Assembly: GCF_009914055.1 (NCBI RefSeq)
Contig: NZ_CP028271.1
Location: 2,170,001 to 2,234,000, forward strand
Source of the DNA: Mixta intestinalis
Lineage (GTDB): Bacteria > Pseudomonadota > Gammaproteobacteria > Enterobacterales > Enterobacteriaceae
Direction: 5' to 3'
DNA: 64,000 nucleotides
The notes under the pieces were generated by a model. It was not told the origin of the DNA, did not search any database, and saw only the letters and a list, made by a program, of their open reading frames with translations. A program made the position numbers and the translations under genes. Below, in pieces: positions 10,506-19,119 of the stretch. Each line of letters starts with the position of its first letter. The stretch's first letter is position 1.

Positions 10506-10624
10506 GGCAATTTCCTTGGTGTTTCCAACGTAACTTATTGTTTTTATTTTTTTCACAGACGCACGGTTACGTCAGTGGTGCCTGTATCGGCTCTGCGTCC
10601 TTTTCCAGTATCGGTTCCCGTATA

Positions 10625-10644
10625 AATGAAAAAATATTTCATTT
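10625..10644. promoter_or_regulatory. KdgR operator upstream of pelX
   Basis: AATGAAAAAATATTTCATTT matches the published KdgR consensus AATRAAAYRNYRTTTYATTT at all but one position (A for Y at position 8). It is an almost perfect palindrome and lies about 120 bases upstream of the pelX start, where the repressor of pectin catabolism would act. The rest of the 430-base gap between pelX and the LysR gene is AT-rich, and I see no gene in it. Confidence 0.8.
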
Positions 10645-10936
10645 TTATTGAATAATAATTTTATAAATTATCCGATGTGGATTAACGTGATGAAAGTCGC
10701 ATTCATAATAAATAGCCGCCGCACTATATAAAATTAGCCACGCTAATCATTCAAGATTAACTTATTGATTTTAAATGTTTTTATATTTTAAGCGGGCAGG
10801 AGACAAAAAAAGTCTTCACCTTAACAGAAGAATTATCCCAGGCCGCCTCAGAAATAACTCAGGTAAATTAAACAAGGCGGCTTATGTTTTTTTATGGCTT
10901 GCAAATAAAGTAATGGCCGATCTGATACGTTGTGAA

Positions 10937-11857
10937 TTACAGATGAAAGTTCACTTTATTTAATTCATCTTCCAGCCATTTCAGAAAGCATCTTATCTTT
11001 TCTTTTTTCTCATTAGCGTGGGGAAACACCAGATGATGGGAATTAACTGGCATCGCATATTGATCGTCAAATACCGGTACCAGTTTACCGGTATTAATGT
11101 AATCCTGCGCCAGAAGATTGCTTTCCAGAATAAAACCGGTATTCATACAGGCGGCCTCGAAACTCATATAGGAGCGATCGAAGCTGAAGACAAAACTTTT
11201 ATTTTTATATTCCACGCCGTGCCACGAGAACCAGGCGTACCAGCCGATTAGCGTGACCTCGGAGTTGATCAGATCGCACGCCACCAGCGATGCCGGTGAA
11301 GAGACCGGATGGCGCGCCAGGTAGTCAGGCGCTGCCAGCACAATCATTTTCTCATTCTTGATGGTCTTTACGTTGAGCGTCGGCCAGGCGGAAAAGCCGT
11401 GACGAATATCAATATCCACATTATCCCTGGCGAACTGTACATTTTCATAAGAACAGGTCAGGTTAAGCTGGATATCAGGCCAGGCCTGCCTGAATTTATC
11501 CAGCCTCTTCATGAGCCAGAGCAAACCAAAACTGGGCGAAGAGTGCACGCGCAAATGTTCGTGATGGATATCGCTCATCACCTTTTCAGTCGCCCGCCCA
11601 ATGAGGTTCAGCGGGCCAGAGATTTCTTTCAGATAGGTCTCGCCGGTCAGGGTTAACGTCACCCCTTTACCGCTGCGAATAAACAGTTTTTTACCAAGGA
11701 AGCTTTCCAGCGCAGCGATCTGATGACTTACCGCAGAAGAGGTAATATTTAATACCTCTGCGGCATTATTAATACTCCCGGAATTTGCCACCTCGATAAA
11801 TGCCAACAAATTTTTCAACGAGGGTAAAGGAAGCACATTTTTCTTTACATCGATCAC
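10937..11857 (-). CDS. LysR-type transcriptional regulator of the adjacent sugar operon
   Basis: LysR-family regulator with an N-terminal winged helix-turn-helix (LLAFIEVANSGSINNAAEVL, then SSAVSHQIAALESFLGKKLF) and a periplasmic-binding-protein-like effector domain. The gene is divergent from the MFS-SDR-transketolase operon, so that operon is its likely target; the ligand cannot be read from sequence. I prefer the GTG at 11857 because GAGGA lies five bases upstream, giving 306 residues; a TTG at 11878 would add seven. The family resemblance is to GcvA-like regulators, and the specific name is unknown. Confidence 0.85.
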   Translation of the reverse strand: MIDVKKNVLPLPSLKNLLAFIEVANSGSINNAAEVLNITSSAVSHQIAALESFLGKKLFIRSGKGVTLTLTGETYLKEISGPLNLIGRATEKVMSDIHHEHLRVHSSPSFGLLWLMKRLDKFRQAWPDIQLNLTCSYENVQFARDNVDIDIRHGFSAWPTLNVKTIKNEKMIVLAAPDYLARHPVSSPASLVACDLINSEVTLIGWYAWFSWHGVEYKNKSFVFSFDRSYMSFEAACMNTGFILESNLLAQDYINTGKLVPVFDDQYAMPVNSHHLVFPHANEKKEKIRCFLKWLEDELNKVNFHL

Positions 11858-12227
11858 ATTATCCTCAGCCGTCAGCAATAAACGTCGAAAGTATATCTTA
11901 ACCGCTGCATAGCAACAATTTATCGCGTCTGGAAATTAATCATCTCCCGGTGATATCGCAAACGCGCCATTAATTCGTGATCGCAATTACACTTTTCACC
12001 TCGGTTCATTGACATCACTTTATTTATCAAAACAGCCATTTTTGGCGTTATCTTTATGATGCCAGTCACGAATCAAATTTTCCTCAGCCACAATTGAAGT
12101 TTTTTAACTTCCCATTATTTTTTCAATGCATATATTCAACCCACCTGGTGAAAAAAACCGTTGAAAAAATGAATGCCCTACAAACTTTAATCTGACTCAT
12201 GCCATATCTTTAAAAGAGGCTGATAAC
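11858..12227. promoter_or_regulatory. Divergent intergenic region between LysR gene and transporter operon
   Basis: This AT-rich gap of about 370 bases between divergent genes must hold both promoters and the LysR operator. I see several A/T-rich interrupted repeats but none convincing enough to mark as a specific T-N11-A operator. Confidence 0.5.
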
Positions 12228-13559
12228 ATGTCGAAAATAGAAGCCACCGCCTTTCCGCACGTCAGGCGCACCAATTATCGTTTCGTTGTTCTTACTCTAA
12301 TATTTATTGTTTATGCGATAAATTACGCTGACCGAACAAATATCGGTGCCGTTCTGCCCTTTATTATTGATGAATTTCACATCAATAATTTCGAAGCGGG
12401 CGCTATTGCCAGTATGTTTTTCCTGGGCTATGCGCTGAGCCAGATTCCCGCCGGATTTTTCATTGCTAAAAAAGGAATACGCGGTGCCGTCGCCCTTTCC
12501 ATCTTCGGCTTTTCCTTTTTTACCTGGCTAATGGGTACCGCCACTTCGGTGCTGGGGCTGAAATGGATCAGGCTGGCGCTGGGCCTGAGCGAAGGCCCCT
12601 GCCCGGTTGGCCTGGCTTCTACCATTAATAACTGGTTTCCGGCAAAAGAGAAAGCAACCGCCACCGGCGTCTTTATCGCTGCCACCATGTTCGCGCCGAT
12701 TATCGTACCGCCGCTGGCGGTCTGGATTGCTGTTACCTGGGGCTGGCGCTGGGTCTTTTTCTCCTTTGCCATTCCCGGCATGGCGATCGCCGTTGCCTGG
12801 TATCTGCTGGTAAAAACCAAACCGGAAGAGAGCCGTTTTGTTTCCCAGGGCGAGCTGGATATTATTCATGCCGATAACGGCAGCACCAGCGAAAAACCGC
12901 GCCAGAATTTAATTATGCACCCTAAATTCGCGCGGCTTGACCGCATCATTCGGGTTAAAAAACTGGCCCCGATCGATACCGCAAAAGGGTTATTTAAATC
13001 GAAAAATATTATCGGCGATTTTCTGGCCTATTTTATGATGGTCAGCGTGCTCTACGGTTTATTAACCTGGATTCCACTCTACCTGGTGCAGGAGAAAGGT
13101 TTTAACTTCGTTAATATGAGTTTCGTCGCCACCATGCCCTGTATCGGCGGATTAATTGGTGCGATTAGCGGCGGCTTTATTTCCGATAAACTGCTGGGCC
13201 GCCGCCGTAAACCCACCATGATGTTCACCGCTGTCACCACCGTAATTATGATGCTGGTGATGCTGAATATTTCCGGCAGCACCCTGACGATCTGCGCTGG
13301 CCTGTTTATGGTCGGTCTCTGCCTTAATATCGGCTGGCCCGCCTTTACCGCCTACGGCATGGCAGTCGCCGACAGTAAAACTTACCCGATTGCCGCTTCC
13401 ATTATTAACAGCGGCGGCAATATGGGCGGTTTTGTTTCTCCGATGGTTGCCGGTTTCCTGCTTGATAAAACCGGCAGCTTCAACGCGGTATTCACTTATT
13501 TCGGTGTCTGCGCAGCTATCGGCCTGGTATTAATTTGCCTGCTGGACGAGCCGCAATAA
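12228..13559 (+). CDS. MFS transporter, anion:cation symporter (ACS) family
   Basis: A 443-residue, 12-helix major-facilitator protein of the ACS group that takes up sugar acids and related organic anions (relatives: ExuT, GudP, LgoT, RhmT). The N-terminus carries the family pattern YAINYADRTNIGAVLP, followed by GAIASMFFLGYALSQIPAGFF. The loop between helices 2 and 3 has AKKGIRGAV and the central loop is hydrophilic. It is the first gene of an operon with an SDR dehydrogenase and two transketolase subunits, and is divergent from a LysR regulator. It therefore probably imports the substrate of that pathway, likely an acidic sugar. The substrate is unknown. Start: AAAAGAGG ribosome site upstream of the ATG. 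Confidence 0.88.
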   Translation: MSKIEATAFPHVRRTNYRFVVLTLIFIVYAINYADRTNIGAVLPFIIDEFHINNFEAGAIASMFFLGYALSQIPAGFFIAKKGIRGAVALSIFGFSFFTWLMGTATSVLGLKWIRLALGLSEGPCPVGLASTINNWFPAKEKATATGVFIAATMFAPIIVPPLAVWIAVTWGWRWVFFSFAIPGMAIAVAWYLLVKTKPEESRFVSQGELDIIHADNGSTSEKPRQNLIMHPKFARLDRIIRVKKLAPIDTAKGLFKSKNIIGDFLAYFMMVSVLYGLLTWIPLYLVQEKGFNFVNMSFVATMPCIGGLIGAISGGFISDKLLGRRRKPTMMFTAVTTVIMMLVMLNISGSTLTICAGLFMVGLCLNIGWPAFTAYGMAVADSKTYPIAASIINSGGNMGGFVSPMVAGFLLDKTGSFNAVFTYFGVCAAIGLVLICLLDEPQ

Positions 13560-13604
13560 ACCGATTCCTCCTGTTTATTCTTACTGTTATGAATGGAGTT
13601 AATT

Positions 13605-14354
13605 ATGCTGTTACAAGATAAAGTTGCCGTTATTACCGGTGCCGCTTCCGCTCGCGGTCTGGGCTTCGCCACCGCCAAAATGTTTGCCAGCCAGGGCGCA
13701 AAAGTGGTGATTATCGATCTGGACGCCGGGGCCAGCAAAGCAGCAGCCAGCCAGCTCGGTAGCGATCACCTCGGCCTCGCCGCTAACGTTGCCAACGAAC
13801 AGCAGGTCAACGCTGCGATTGAACAGGTACTGGCGAAATATGGCCGTATCGACGTACTGGTAAATAACGCCGGCATTACCCAACCAATCAAGCTGATGGA
13901 TATCAAACGCGACAACTACGACGCGGTGCTGGATGTCAGCCTGCGCGGTACGCTGCTGATGTCACAGGCGGTTATCCCTACCATGCGCCGTCAGCGCGCC
14001 GGCAGCATCATCTGTATCTCTTCCGTTTCCGCCCAGCGCGGCGGCGGCATCTTCGGTGGGCCGCACTATAGCGCCGCTAAAGCAGGCGTACTGGGCCTGA
14101 TGAAAGCGATGGCGCGTGAGCTTGGCCCCGATAACGTGCGCGTTAACGCCATCACCCCCGGCCTGATTCAGACCGATATCACCGCCGGTAAACTTTCCGA
14201 CGAGATGCGTCAGTCTATTCTCGCCGGTATCCCGCTTAACCGTCTGGGTGACGCCAGCGATATCGCCGGCGCGGCGCTGTTCCTGGCCAGCCCGCTTTCC
14301 GCTTACTCCACCGGCATTACGCTCGACGTGAACGGCGGAATGTTAATCCACTAA
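13605..14354 (+). CDS. SDR-family NAD(P)-dependent dehydrogenase
   Basis: Classical short-chain dehydrogenase of 249 residues (FabG/KduD-like size). It has the Rossmann motif TGAASARGLG, which is an insertion-altered form of TGxxxGxG, then NNAG and the catalytic YSAAK with an upstream serine (ISSVSAQ). The second ATG (13605) is preferred because GGAG lies six bases before it; the one at 13593 lacks a site. The acidic residue after the second beta strand (IIDLD) suggests NAD rather than NADP. It sits between the transporter and the transketolase genes, with 45 and 19 base gaps. It probably oxidises or reduces the imported sugar before the transketolase step. Substrate unknown. Confidence 0.87.
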   Translation: MLLQDKVAVITGAASARGLGFATAKMFASQGAKVVIIDLDAGASKAAASQLGSDHLGLAANVANEQQVNAAIEQVLAKYGRIDVLVNNAGITQPIKLMDIKRDNYDAVLDVSLRGTLLMSQAVIPTMRRQRAGSIICISSVSAQRGGGIFGGPHYSAAKAGVLGLMKAMARELGPDNVRVNAITPGLIQTDITAGKLSDEMRQSILAGIPLNRLGDASDIAGAALFLASPLSAYSTGITLDVNGGMLIH

Positions 14355-14373
14355 ACCTGCTGAGGAACAGACT

Positions 14374-15216
14374 ATGTCACAGAGTGAATTACAGAAGGTG
14401 GCCGCAGCAGCCTGGCGCATTCGCCGTTACGCGCTGCGTATGGGAGAGGTGCAGGGTCAGGGTTATATCGGGCAGGCGCTGGGTATCGCTGATGTGCTGG
14501 CAACCGCTTTTTGCCACACCATGAATTTCCGCCCTGACGAGCCGGAATGGGAAGGCCGCGATCGTTTCCTGCTGTCGCACGGCCATTACGCTATCGCTTA
14601 CTACGCTGCGCTGATTGAAGCGGGCATCATCCCGGAAAGCGAGCTGGAAACCTACGGCTCCGACGACAGCCGCCTGCCGATGTCCGGCATGGCGTCTTAT
14701 ACGCCAGCGATGGAAATCTCCGGCGGTTCGCTGGGCCAGGGGCTGAGCATCGCGGTCGGTATGGCGCTGGGTCTGAAACAGAAAAAAAATCCGGCGCTGA
14801 TCATCAACTCCATGTCAGACGGTGAACTGGACGAAGGCTCTACCTGGGAAGCAGCGATGTCAGCGGCGCATCACGGGCTGGATAACCTGATTAACCTGGT
14901 TGACGTCAACCGCCAGCAGGCGGACGGCAACTCGCAGAAAATCCTCGGTTATGAACCGCTGCACGACAAATGGGCCGCTTTCGGCTGGTACGTACAGCGC
15001 GTTGACGGCAACGATCTGCGTCAGGTGATTGCCGCCTTCGATAACGCTAAAAACCATAGCGCACCGGTGCCGCGCGTGATTATCTGCGACACGCTGATGG
15101 GCAAAGGCGTTCCTTTCCTTGAGGAACGTGACAAAAACCACTTTATCCGCGTCGATGCCGACGAGTGGCAGAAAGCGCTGGCCATATTAGATGCTCAACC
15201 ACAAGGAGTCGCATGA
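14374..15216 (+). CDS. Transketolase-like protein, N-terminal (ThDP-binding) subunit
   Basis: A 280-residue protein equal to the first third of transketolase. Features seen are the histidine-rich GHGH-like segment (LLSHGHYAIAYYAAL), the ThDP/metal loop SDGELDEGSTWEAA, and VDVNRQQ replacing the usual NN. It needs a partner carrying the pyrimidine-binding domain, which is the next gene: its ATG overlaps this stop codon. Split transketolases of this kind serve in dedicated catabolic operons, such as the apulose-4-phosphate enzyme AptA/AptB. Here no sugar kinase lies nearby, so the physiological substrate is uncertain. GAGGAA precedes the start. Confidence 0.88.
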   Translation: MSQSELQKVAAAAWRIRRYALRMGEVQGQGYIGQALGIADVLATAFCHTMNFRPDEPEWEGRDRFLLSHGHYAIAYYAALIEAGIIPESELETYGSDDSRLPMSGMASYTPAMEISGGSLGQGLSIAVGMALGLKQKKNPALIINSMSDGELDEGSTWEAAMSAAHHGLDNLINLVDVNRQQADGNSQKILGYEPLHDKWAAFGWYVQRVDGNDLRQVIAAFDNAKNHSAPVPRVIICDTLMGKGVPFLEERDKNHFIRVDADEWQKALAILDAQPQGVA

Positions 15217-16214
15217 TGTCGCAGTCACAGTCTAAACCCCGTTTGACCACCTCGGCGATGATCGCCTCCATTGCGGAAGAAGGTCAGGAAACCCGCTCCG
15301 CGCCGTTCGGTCATGCGCTGGTGGAACTGGCGCGCCAGCGTCAGAATATTGTCGGCATGACCGCCGACCTGGCAAAATATACCGACCTGCACATCTTTGC
15401 TCAGGCTTACCCGGATCGCTTCTTCCAGATGGGGATGGCAGAGCAGCTGCTGATGGGCGCGGCGGGCGGGATGGCGAAAGAGGGATTCATTCCCTTCGTC
15501 ACCACCTACGCCGTGTTCGCCACGCGCCGCGCCTACGATTTTATCCATCAGGTGATCGCCGAAGAACACCTGAACGTGAAAATCGCTGCCGCCCTGCCCG
15601 GCCTGACTACCGGCTACGGCCCCAGTCACCAGGCGACGGAAGATATGGCTATCATGCGCGGCATTCCCGGCATGACGATTATCGATCCCTGCGACGCGCT
15701 CGATATTGAGCAGGCGGTGCCAGCGATGGCTGAGCATAACGGCCCGGTTTACCTGCGCCTGCTGCGCGGTAAGGTGCCGGTGGTGCTGGATAAATATCAC
15801 TATCGCTTTGAAATCGGTAAGGCAAAACTGCTGGAAGACGGCAAGGATGTGCTGATTATCGCCTCCGGCCTGATGACCATGCGCGCGCTGGCGGTTGCGG
15901 AGCAGCTGCGCAAGGAGAACATCAGCGTAGCGGTACTGCACTCGCCTACCATTAAACCGCTGGATGAGAAAACCATCCTGGAGCAGGCGGCGAAACCGGG
16001 ACGTCTGGTGATCACCGCCGAAAACCATACGGCGGTAGGCGGCCTGAGCGAAGCGGTGGCCTCGCTGCTGATGCGTAAAGGGGTGCATGTCGATTTCGAT
16101 ACCATTGCCCTGCCCGATGCGTTCCTGGACGCCGGTGCGCTGCCGACGCTACACGATCGTTACGGCATTTCCATTGCCATGATGATTGAGAAGATCAAAG
16201 CGCGCCTGAAATAA
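15213..16214 (+). CDS. Transketolase-like protein, C-terminal (pyrimidine-binding) subunit
   Basis: A 333-residue partner of the preceding subunit, holding the pyrimidine-binding and C-terminal domains. The catalytic glutamate that activates thiamine diphosphate is in FFQMGMAEQLLMGAAGG. The region TTGYGPSHQATEDMA matches the substrate-site segment of transketolases and 1-deoxyxylulose-phosphate synthases. The ATG at 15213 overlaps the previous stop (ATGATG after AAGGAG; 15216 is an equal alternative), which implies translational coupling and a 1:1 complex. The last gene of the operon, it is followed by a hairpin. Confidence 0.88.
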   Translation: MMSQSQSKPRLTTSAMIASIAEEGQETRSAPFGHALVELARQRQNIVGMTADLAKYTDLHIFAQAYPDRFFQMGMAEQLLMGAAGGMAKEGFIPFVTTYAVFATRRAYDFIHQVIAEEHLNVKIAAALPGLTTGYGPSHQATEDMAIMRGIPGMTIIDPCDALDIEQAVPAMAEHNGPVYLRLLRGKVPVVLDKYHYRFEIGKAKLLEDGKDVLIIASGLMTMRALAVAEQLRKENISVAVLHSPTIKPLDEKTILEQAAKPGRLVITAENHTAVGGLSEAVASLLMRKGVHVDFDTIALPDAFLDAGALPTLHDRYGISIAMMIEKIKARLK

Positions 16215-16217
16215 CCC

Positions 16218-16247
16218 GCAGGTCGTCGGTTTCATCCGGCGACCTGC
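16218..16247 (+). terminator. Hairpin after the transketolase operon
   Basis: An 8-bp stem (GCAGGTCG / CGACCTGC) starts four bases past the stop. The T tract is weak and interrupted by C residues, so this is a probable rather than a strong terminator. Confidence 0.6.
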
Positions 16248-16555
16248 TTCCCCCACAAGAACAATATTTTTCCTTTTTATTTACTTATCCTTGATTTATC
16301 CCTTCATTTTGCTGCTTTTTCATCCGTATTCGCCAGATAATCGGGCAGCCATTTAGCAGAAAAGGTGCATGGCGCAAGTTGGATGTTAGCGCAATGTTCA
16401 GAAAACCAGCGTTCGATCAAAATTTCATTTTTTTTTGCTTCGGCATTGACAAGCCGGTGGGCCTTGCGAAACGCGGACTTAAGAAAAAAGCTGAAAAAAG
16501 CAAGTCTTCAGCAAGACAAAATCAGTATTGTGCTGGAGCGATAACTTACTAGAAT

Positions 16556-16603
16556 ACTCACCATCTAGTTGTTCATTCATTCTTCAACCCCTACATATAG
16601 TGT
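16556..16603 (+). promoter_or_regulatory. Paired NrdR boxes upstream of nrdA
   Basis: Two sites similar to the NrdR consensus ACACWATATATWGTGT lie at 16556-16571 (ACTCACCATCTAGTTG) and 16588-16603 (CCCCTACATATAGTGT). They are 32 bases apart, the three-turn spacing typical of class Ia nrd promoters. NrdR represses ribonucleotide reductase genes when dATP is high. The first box is weak; the spacing is the main support. Confidence 0.7.
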
Positions 16604-16643
16604 TTATCCACAGAGTTACTCACAAAGAGCAGTCTGTGTATAA
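16604..16643. promoter_or_regulatory. Two DnaA boxes upstream of nrdA
   Basis: A perfect DnaA box TTATCCACA at 16604-16612 abuts the second NrdR box. An inverted TGTGTATAA (TTATACACA on the minus strand) lies at 16635-16643, only 39 bases before the nrdA start. DnaA control of nrdA is established in E. coli, so the arrangement is probably functional here. Confidence 0.8.
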
Positions 16644-16681
16644 ACAGGGGGAACACTTTTCACGGACAGGTAAAACGCGAC

Positions 16682-18967
16682 ATGAATCAGAGTCTGCTCG
16701 TCACTAAACGCGATGGCCGCAAAGAGCGCATCAATCTGGATAAAATCCACCGGGTTCTCGACTGGGCTGCGGAAGGTTTGAATAACGTTTCCGTCTCTCA
16801 GGTTGAGCTGCGTTCGCACATCCAGTTCTACGACGGCATTAAAACCTCCGATATTCACGAAACCATCATCAAGGCCGCTGCCGATCTGATTTCACGTGAC
16901 GCGCCTGATTATCAGTATATGGCCGCTCGCCTGGCCATTTTCCACCTGCGTAAAAAAGCCTACGGCCAGTTTGAGCCGCCTGCACTGTACGATCAGGTCT
17001 CGCGCATGGTCGAAATGGGTAAATATGACCGCCATCTGCTGGAAGACTACAGCCGCGAAGAGTTCGAGCTGATGGATGGCTTTATCGACCACTGGCGCGA
17101 TATGAACTTCTCCTACGCGGCGGTGAAGCAGCTGGAAGGCAAATATCTGGTGCAGAACCGCGTCAGCGGCGAAATCTATGAAAGCGCTCAGTTCCTCTAT
17201 ATTCTGGTTGCCGCCTGCCTGTTCTCCAACTATCCACGCGAGACGCGTCTGGATTATGTGAAGCGTTTTTATGACGCGGTTTCCACGTTTAAAATCTCGC
17301 TGCCAACGCCAATTATGTCCGGCGTGCGTACCCCGACCCGCCAGTTCAGCTCCTGCGTGCTGATCGAGTGCGGTGACAGCCTGGATTCCATTAACGCCAC
17401 CTCCAGCGCCATCGTGAAATATGTTTCCCAGCGCGCCGGTATCGGCATCAACGCCGGGCGTATCCGTGCGCTGGGCAGCCCGATTCGCGGCGGCGAAGCG
17501 TTCCATACTGGCTGCATTCCGTTCTATAAACATTTCCAGACGGCGGTGAAATCCTGCTCGCAGGGCGGCGTGCGCGGCGGTGCGGCAACGCTGTTCTACC
17601 CGATGTGGCATCTGGAAGTTGAAAGCCTGCTGGTACTGAAGAATAACCGTGGCGTGGAAGGCAACCGCGTGCGCCATATGGATTACGGCGTACAGATCAA
17701 TAAGCTGATGTATCAGCGCCTGCTGAAGGGCCAGGATATCACCCTGTTCAGCCCTTCTGACGTGCCGGGCCTGTATGACGCGTTCTTCGCCGATCAGGAT
17801 GAGTTTGAGCGTCTTTATACGAAATATGAGCAGGATGAAAGCATCCGCAAGCAGCGCGTGAAAGCGGTCGATCTCTTCTCGCTGATGATGCAGGAGCGCG
17901 CTTCCACCGGTCGTATCTATATTCAGAACGTTGACCACTGCAACACCCACAGCCCGTTCGATCCAACTATCGCGCCGGTGCGCCAGTCTAACCTCTGTCT
18001 GGAAATCGCCCTGCCGACCAAGCCGCTGATGGATGTAAACGACGAAAACGGCGAAATCGCGCTCTGTACGCTCTCCGCTTTTAACCTTGGCGCTATCGAC
18101 AGCCTGGACGAGCTGGAAGAGCTGGCAACGCTGGCGGTACGTGCGCTCGACGCCCTGCTCGACTATCAGGATTACCCGATTCCGGCGGCGAAGCGCGGCG
18201 CAATGGGCCGCCGTACGCTTGGTATCGGCGTTATTAACTTTGCCTACTACCTGGCGAAGCATGGCGTGCGCTATTCTGACGGCAGCGCCAACAACCTGAC
18301 GCACAAAACCTTTGAGGCGATTCAGTATTATCTGCTGAAGGCGTCCAACGAGCTGGCGAAGGAACAGGGTGCCTGCCCGTGGTTCAATGAAACCACTTAC
18401 GCCCAGGGCATTATGCCGATCGATACCTACAAAAAAGATCTGGATACGATCTGCAACGAGCCGCTGCATTTCGACTGGGATACGCTGCGCGAAGCGATCA
18501 AAACGCACGGCCTGCGCAACTCCACGCTCTCCGCGCTGATGCCGTCCGAGACCTCTTCACAGATCTCTAACGCTACCAACGGTATCGAGCCGCCGCGCGG
18601 CCATATCAGCATTAAAGCCTCGAAAGATGGCATCCTGCGCCAGGTGGTGCCGGAGTACGAACGTCTGAAAGAGAGCTATGAGCTGCTGTGGGAAATGCCG
18701 GGCAACGATGGCTATCTGCAACTGGTTGGCCTGATGCAGAAATTTATCGATCAGGCGATTTCGGCGAACACCAACTACGATCCGTCCCGCTTCGCCAACG
18801 GCAAGGTGCCGATGAAGCAGCTGCTGAAAGATCTGCTCACCGCCTATAAGTTCGGCGTAAAAACGCTCTACTACCAGAACACCCGTGACGGTGCGGAAGA
18901 TGCGCAGGATGATATCGCGCCTGCTATCCAGGACGACGGCTGCGAAAGCGGCGCCTGTAAAATTTAA
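16682..18967 (+). CDS. nrdA: Ribonucleoside-diphosphate reductase 1, subunit alpha
   Basis: Large subunit of class Ia ribonucleotide reductase, which reduces NDPs to dNDPs. The 761 residues match E. coli exactly in length. Seen are the N-terminal ATP-cone (VTKRDGRKERINLDKIHRVL), the substrate-site cysteine in SSCVLIECG, the radical-site Cys-X-Glu in NLCLEIALPTK, and the C-terminal redox pair DGCESGACKI that reacts with thioredoxin or glutaredoxin. It heads the nrdA-nrdB-yfaE operon. The upstream region carries NrdR and DnaA boxes, so expression is probably tied to dNTP level and replication initiation. Confidence 0.99.
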   Translation: MNQSLLVTKRDGRKERINLDKIHRVLDWAAEGLNNVSVSQVELRSHIQFYDGIKTSDIHETIIKAAADLISRDAPDYQYMAARLAIFHLRKKAYGQFEPPALYDQVSRMVEMGKYDRHLLEDYSREEFELMDGFIDHWRDMNFSYAAVKQLEGKYLVQNRVSGEIYESAQFLYILVAACLFSNYPRETRLDYVKRFYDAVSTFKISLPTPIMSGVRTPTRQFSSCVLIECGDSLDSINATSSAIVKYVSQRAGIGINAGRIRALGSPIRGGEAFHTGCIPFYKHFQTAVKSCSQGGVRGGAATLFYPMWHLEVESLLVLKNNRGVEGNRVRHMDYGVQINKLMYQRLLKGQDITLFSPSDVPGLYDAFFADQDEFERLYTKYEQDESIRKQRVKAVDLFSLMMQERASTGRIYIQNVDHCNTHSPFDPTIAPVRQSNLCLEIALPTKPLMDVNDENGEIALCTLSAFNLGAIDSLDELEELATLAVRALDALLDYQDYPIPAAKRGAMGRRTLGIGVINFAYYLAKHGVRYSDGSANNLTHKTFEAIQYYLLKASNELAKEQGACPWFNETTYAQGIMPIDTYKKDLDTICNEPLHFDWDTLREAIKTHGLRNSTLSALMPSETSSQISNATNGIEPPRGHISIKASKDGILRQVVPEYERLKESYELLWEMPGNDGYLQLVGLMQKFIDQAISANTNYDPSRFANGKVPMKQLLKDLLTAYKFGVKTLYYQNTRDGAEDAQDDIAPAIQDDGCESGACKI

Positions 18968-18975
18968 TCGGGTCT

Positions 18976-19055
18976 GACCGGCAGGCAGCCGGTCATGACA
19001 CTTCTTTTGGCCGCGCCAGGCGCGGTCACAACATGGCAGGCCGCAGTATCTGCGG
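18976..19055. repeat. Three hairpins in the nrdA-nrdB gap
   Basis: The 152-base nrdA-nrdB gap holds three short inverted repeats: GACCGGC/GCCGGTC at 18976-18994, CCGCG/CGCGG at 19011-19025 and CCGCAG/CTGCGG at 19041-19055. None has a T run, so mRNA stabilisation or processing is likelier than termination. Confidence 0.6.
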
Positions 19056-19119
19056 TCAGAACGGCTGTCAGCGCCCCGCTCGCGAGGCCAGCCTGTCCCG
19101 TTAGCATGTGGAATGAAAT

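Noticed and set aside
10775..10963. 62-codon open frame between pelX and the LysR gene
   Set aside because: AT-rich, overlaps the LysR 3' end, no ribosome site or known domain.
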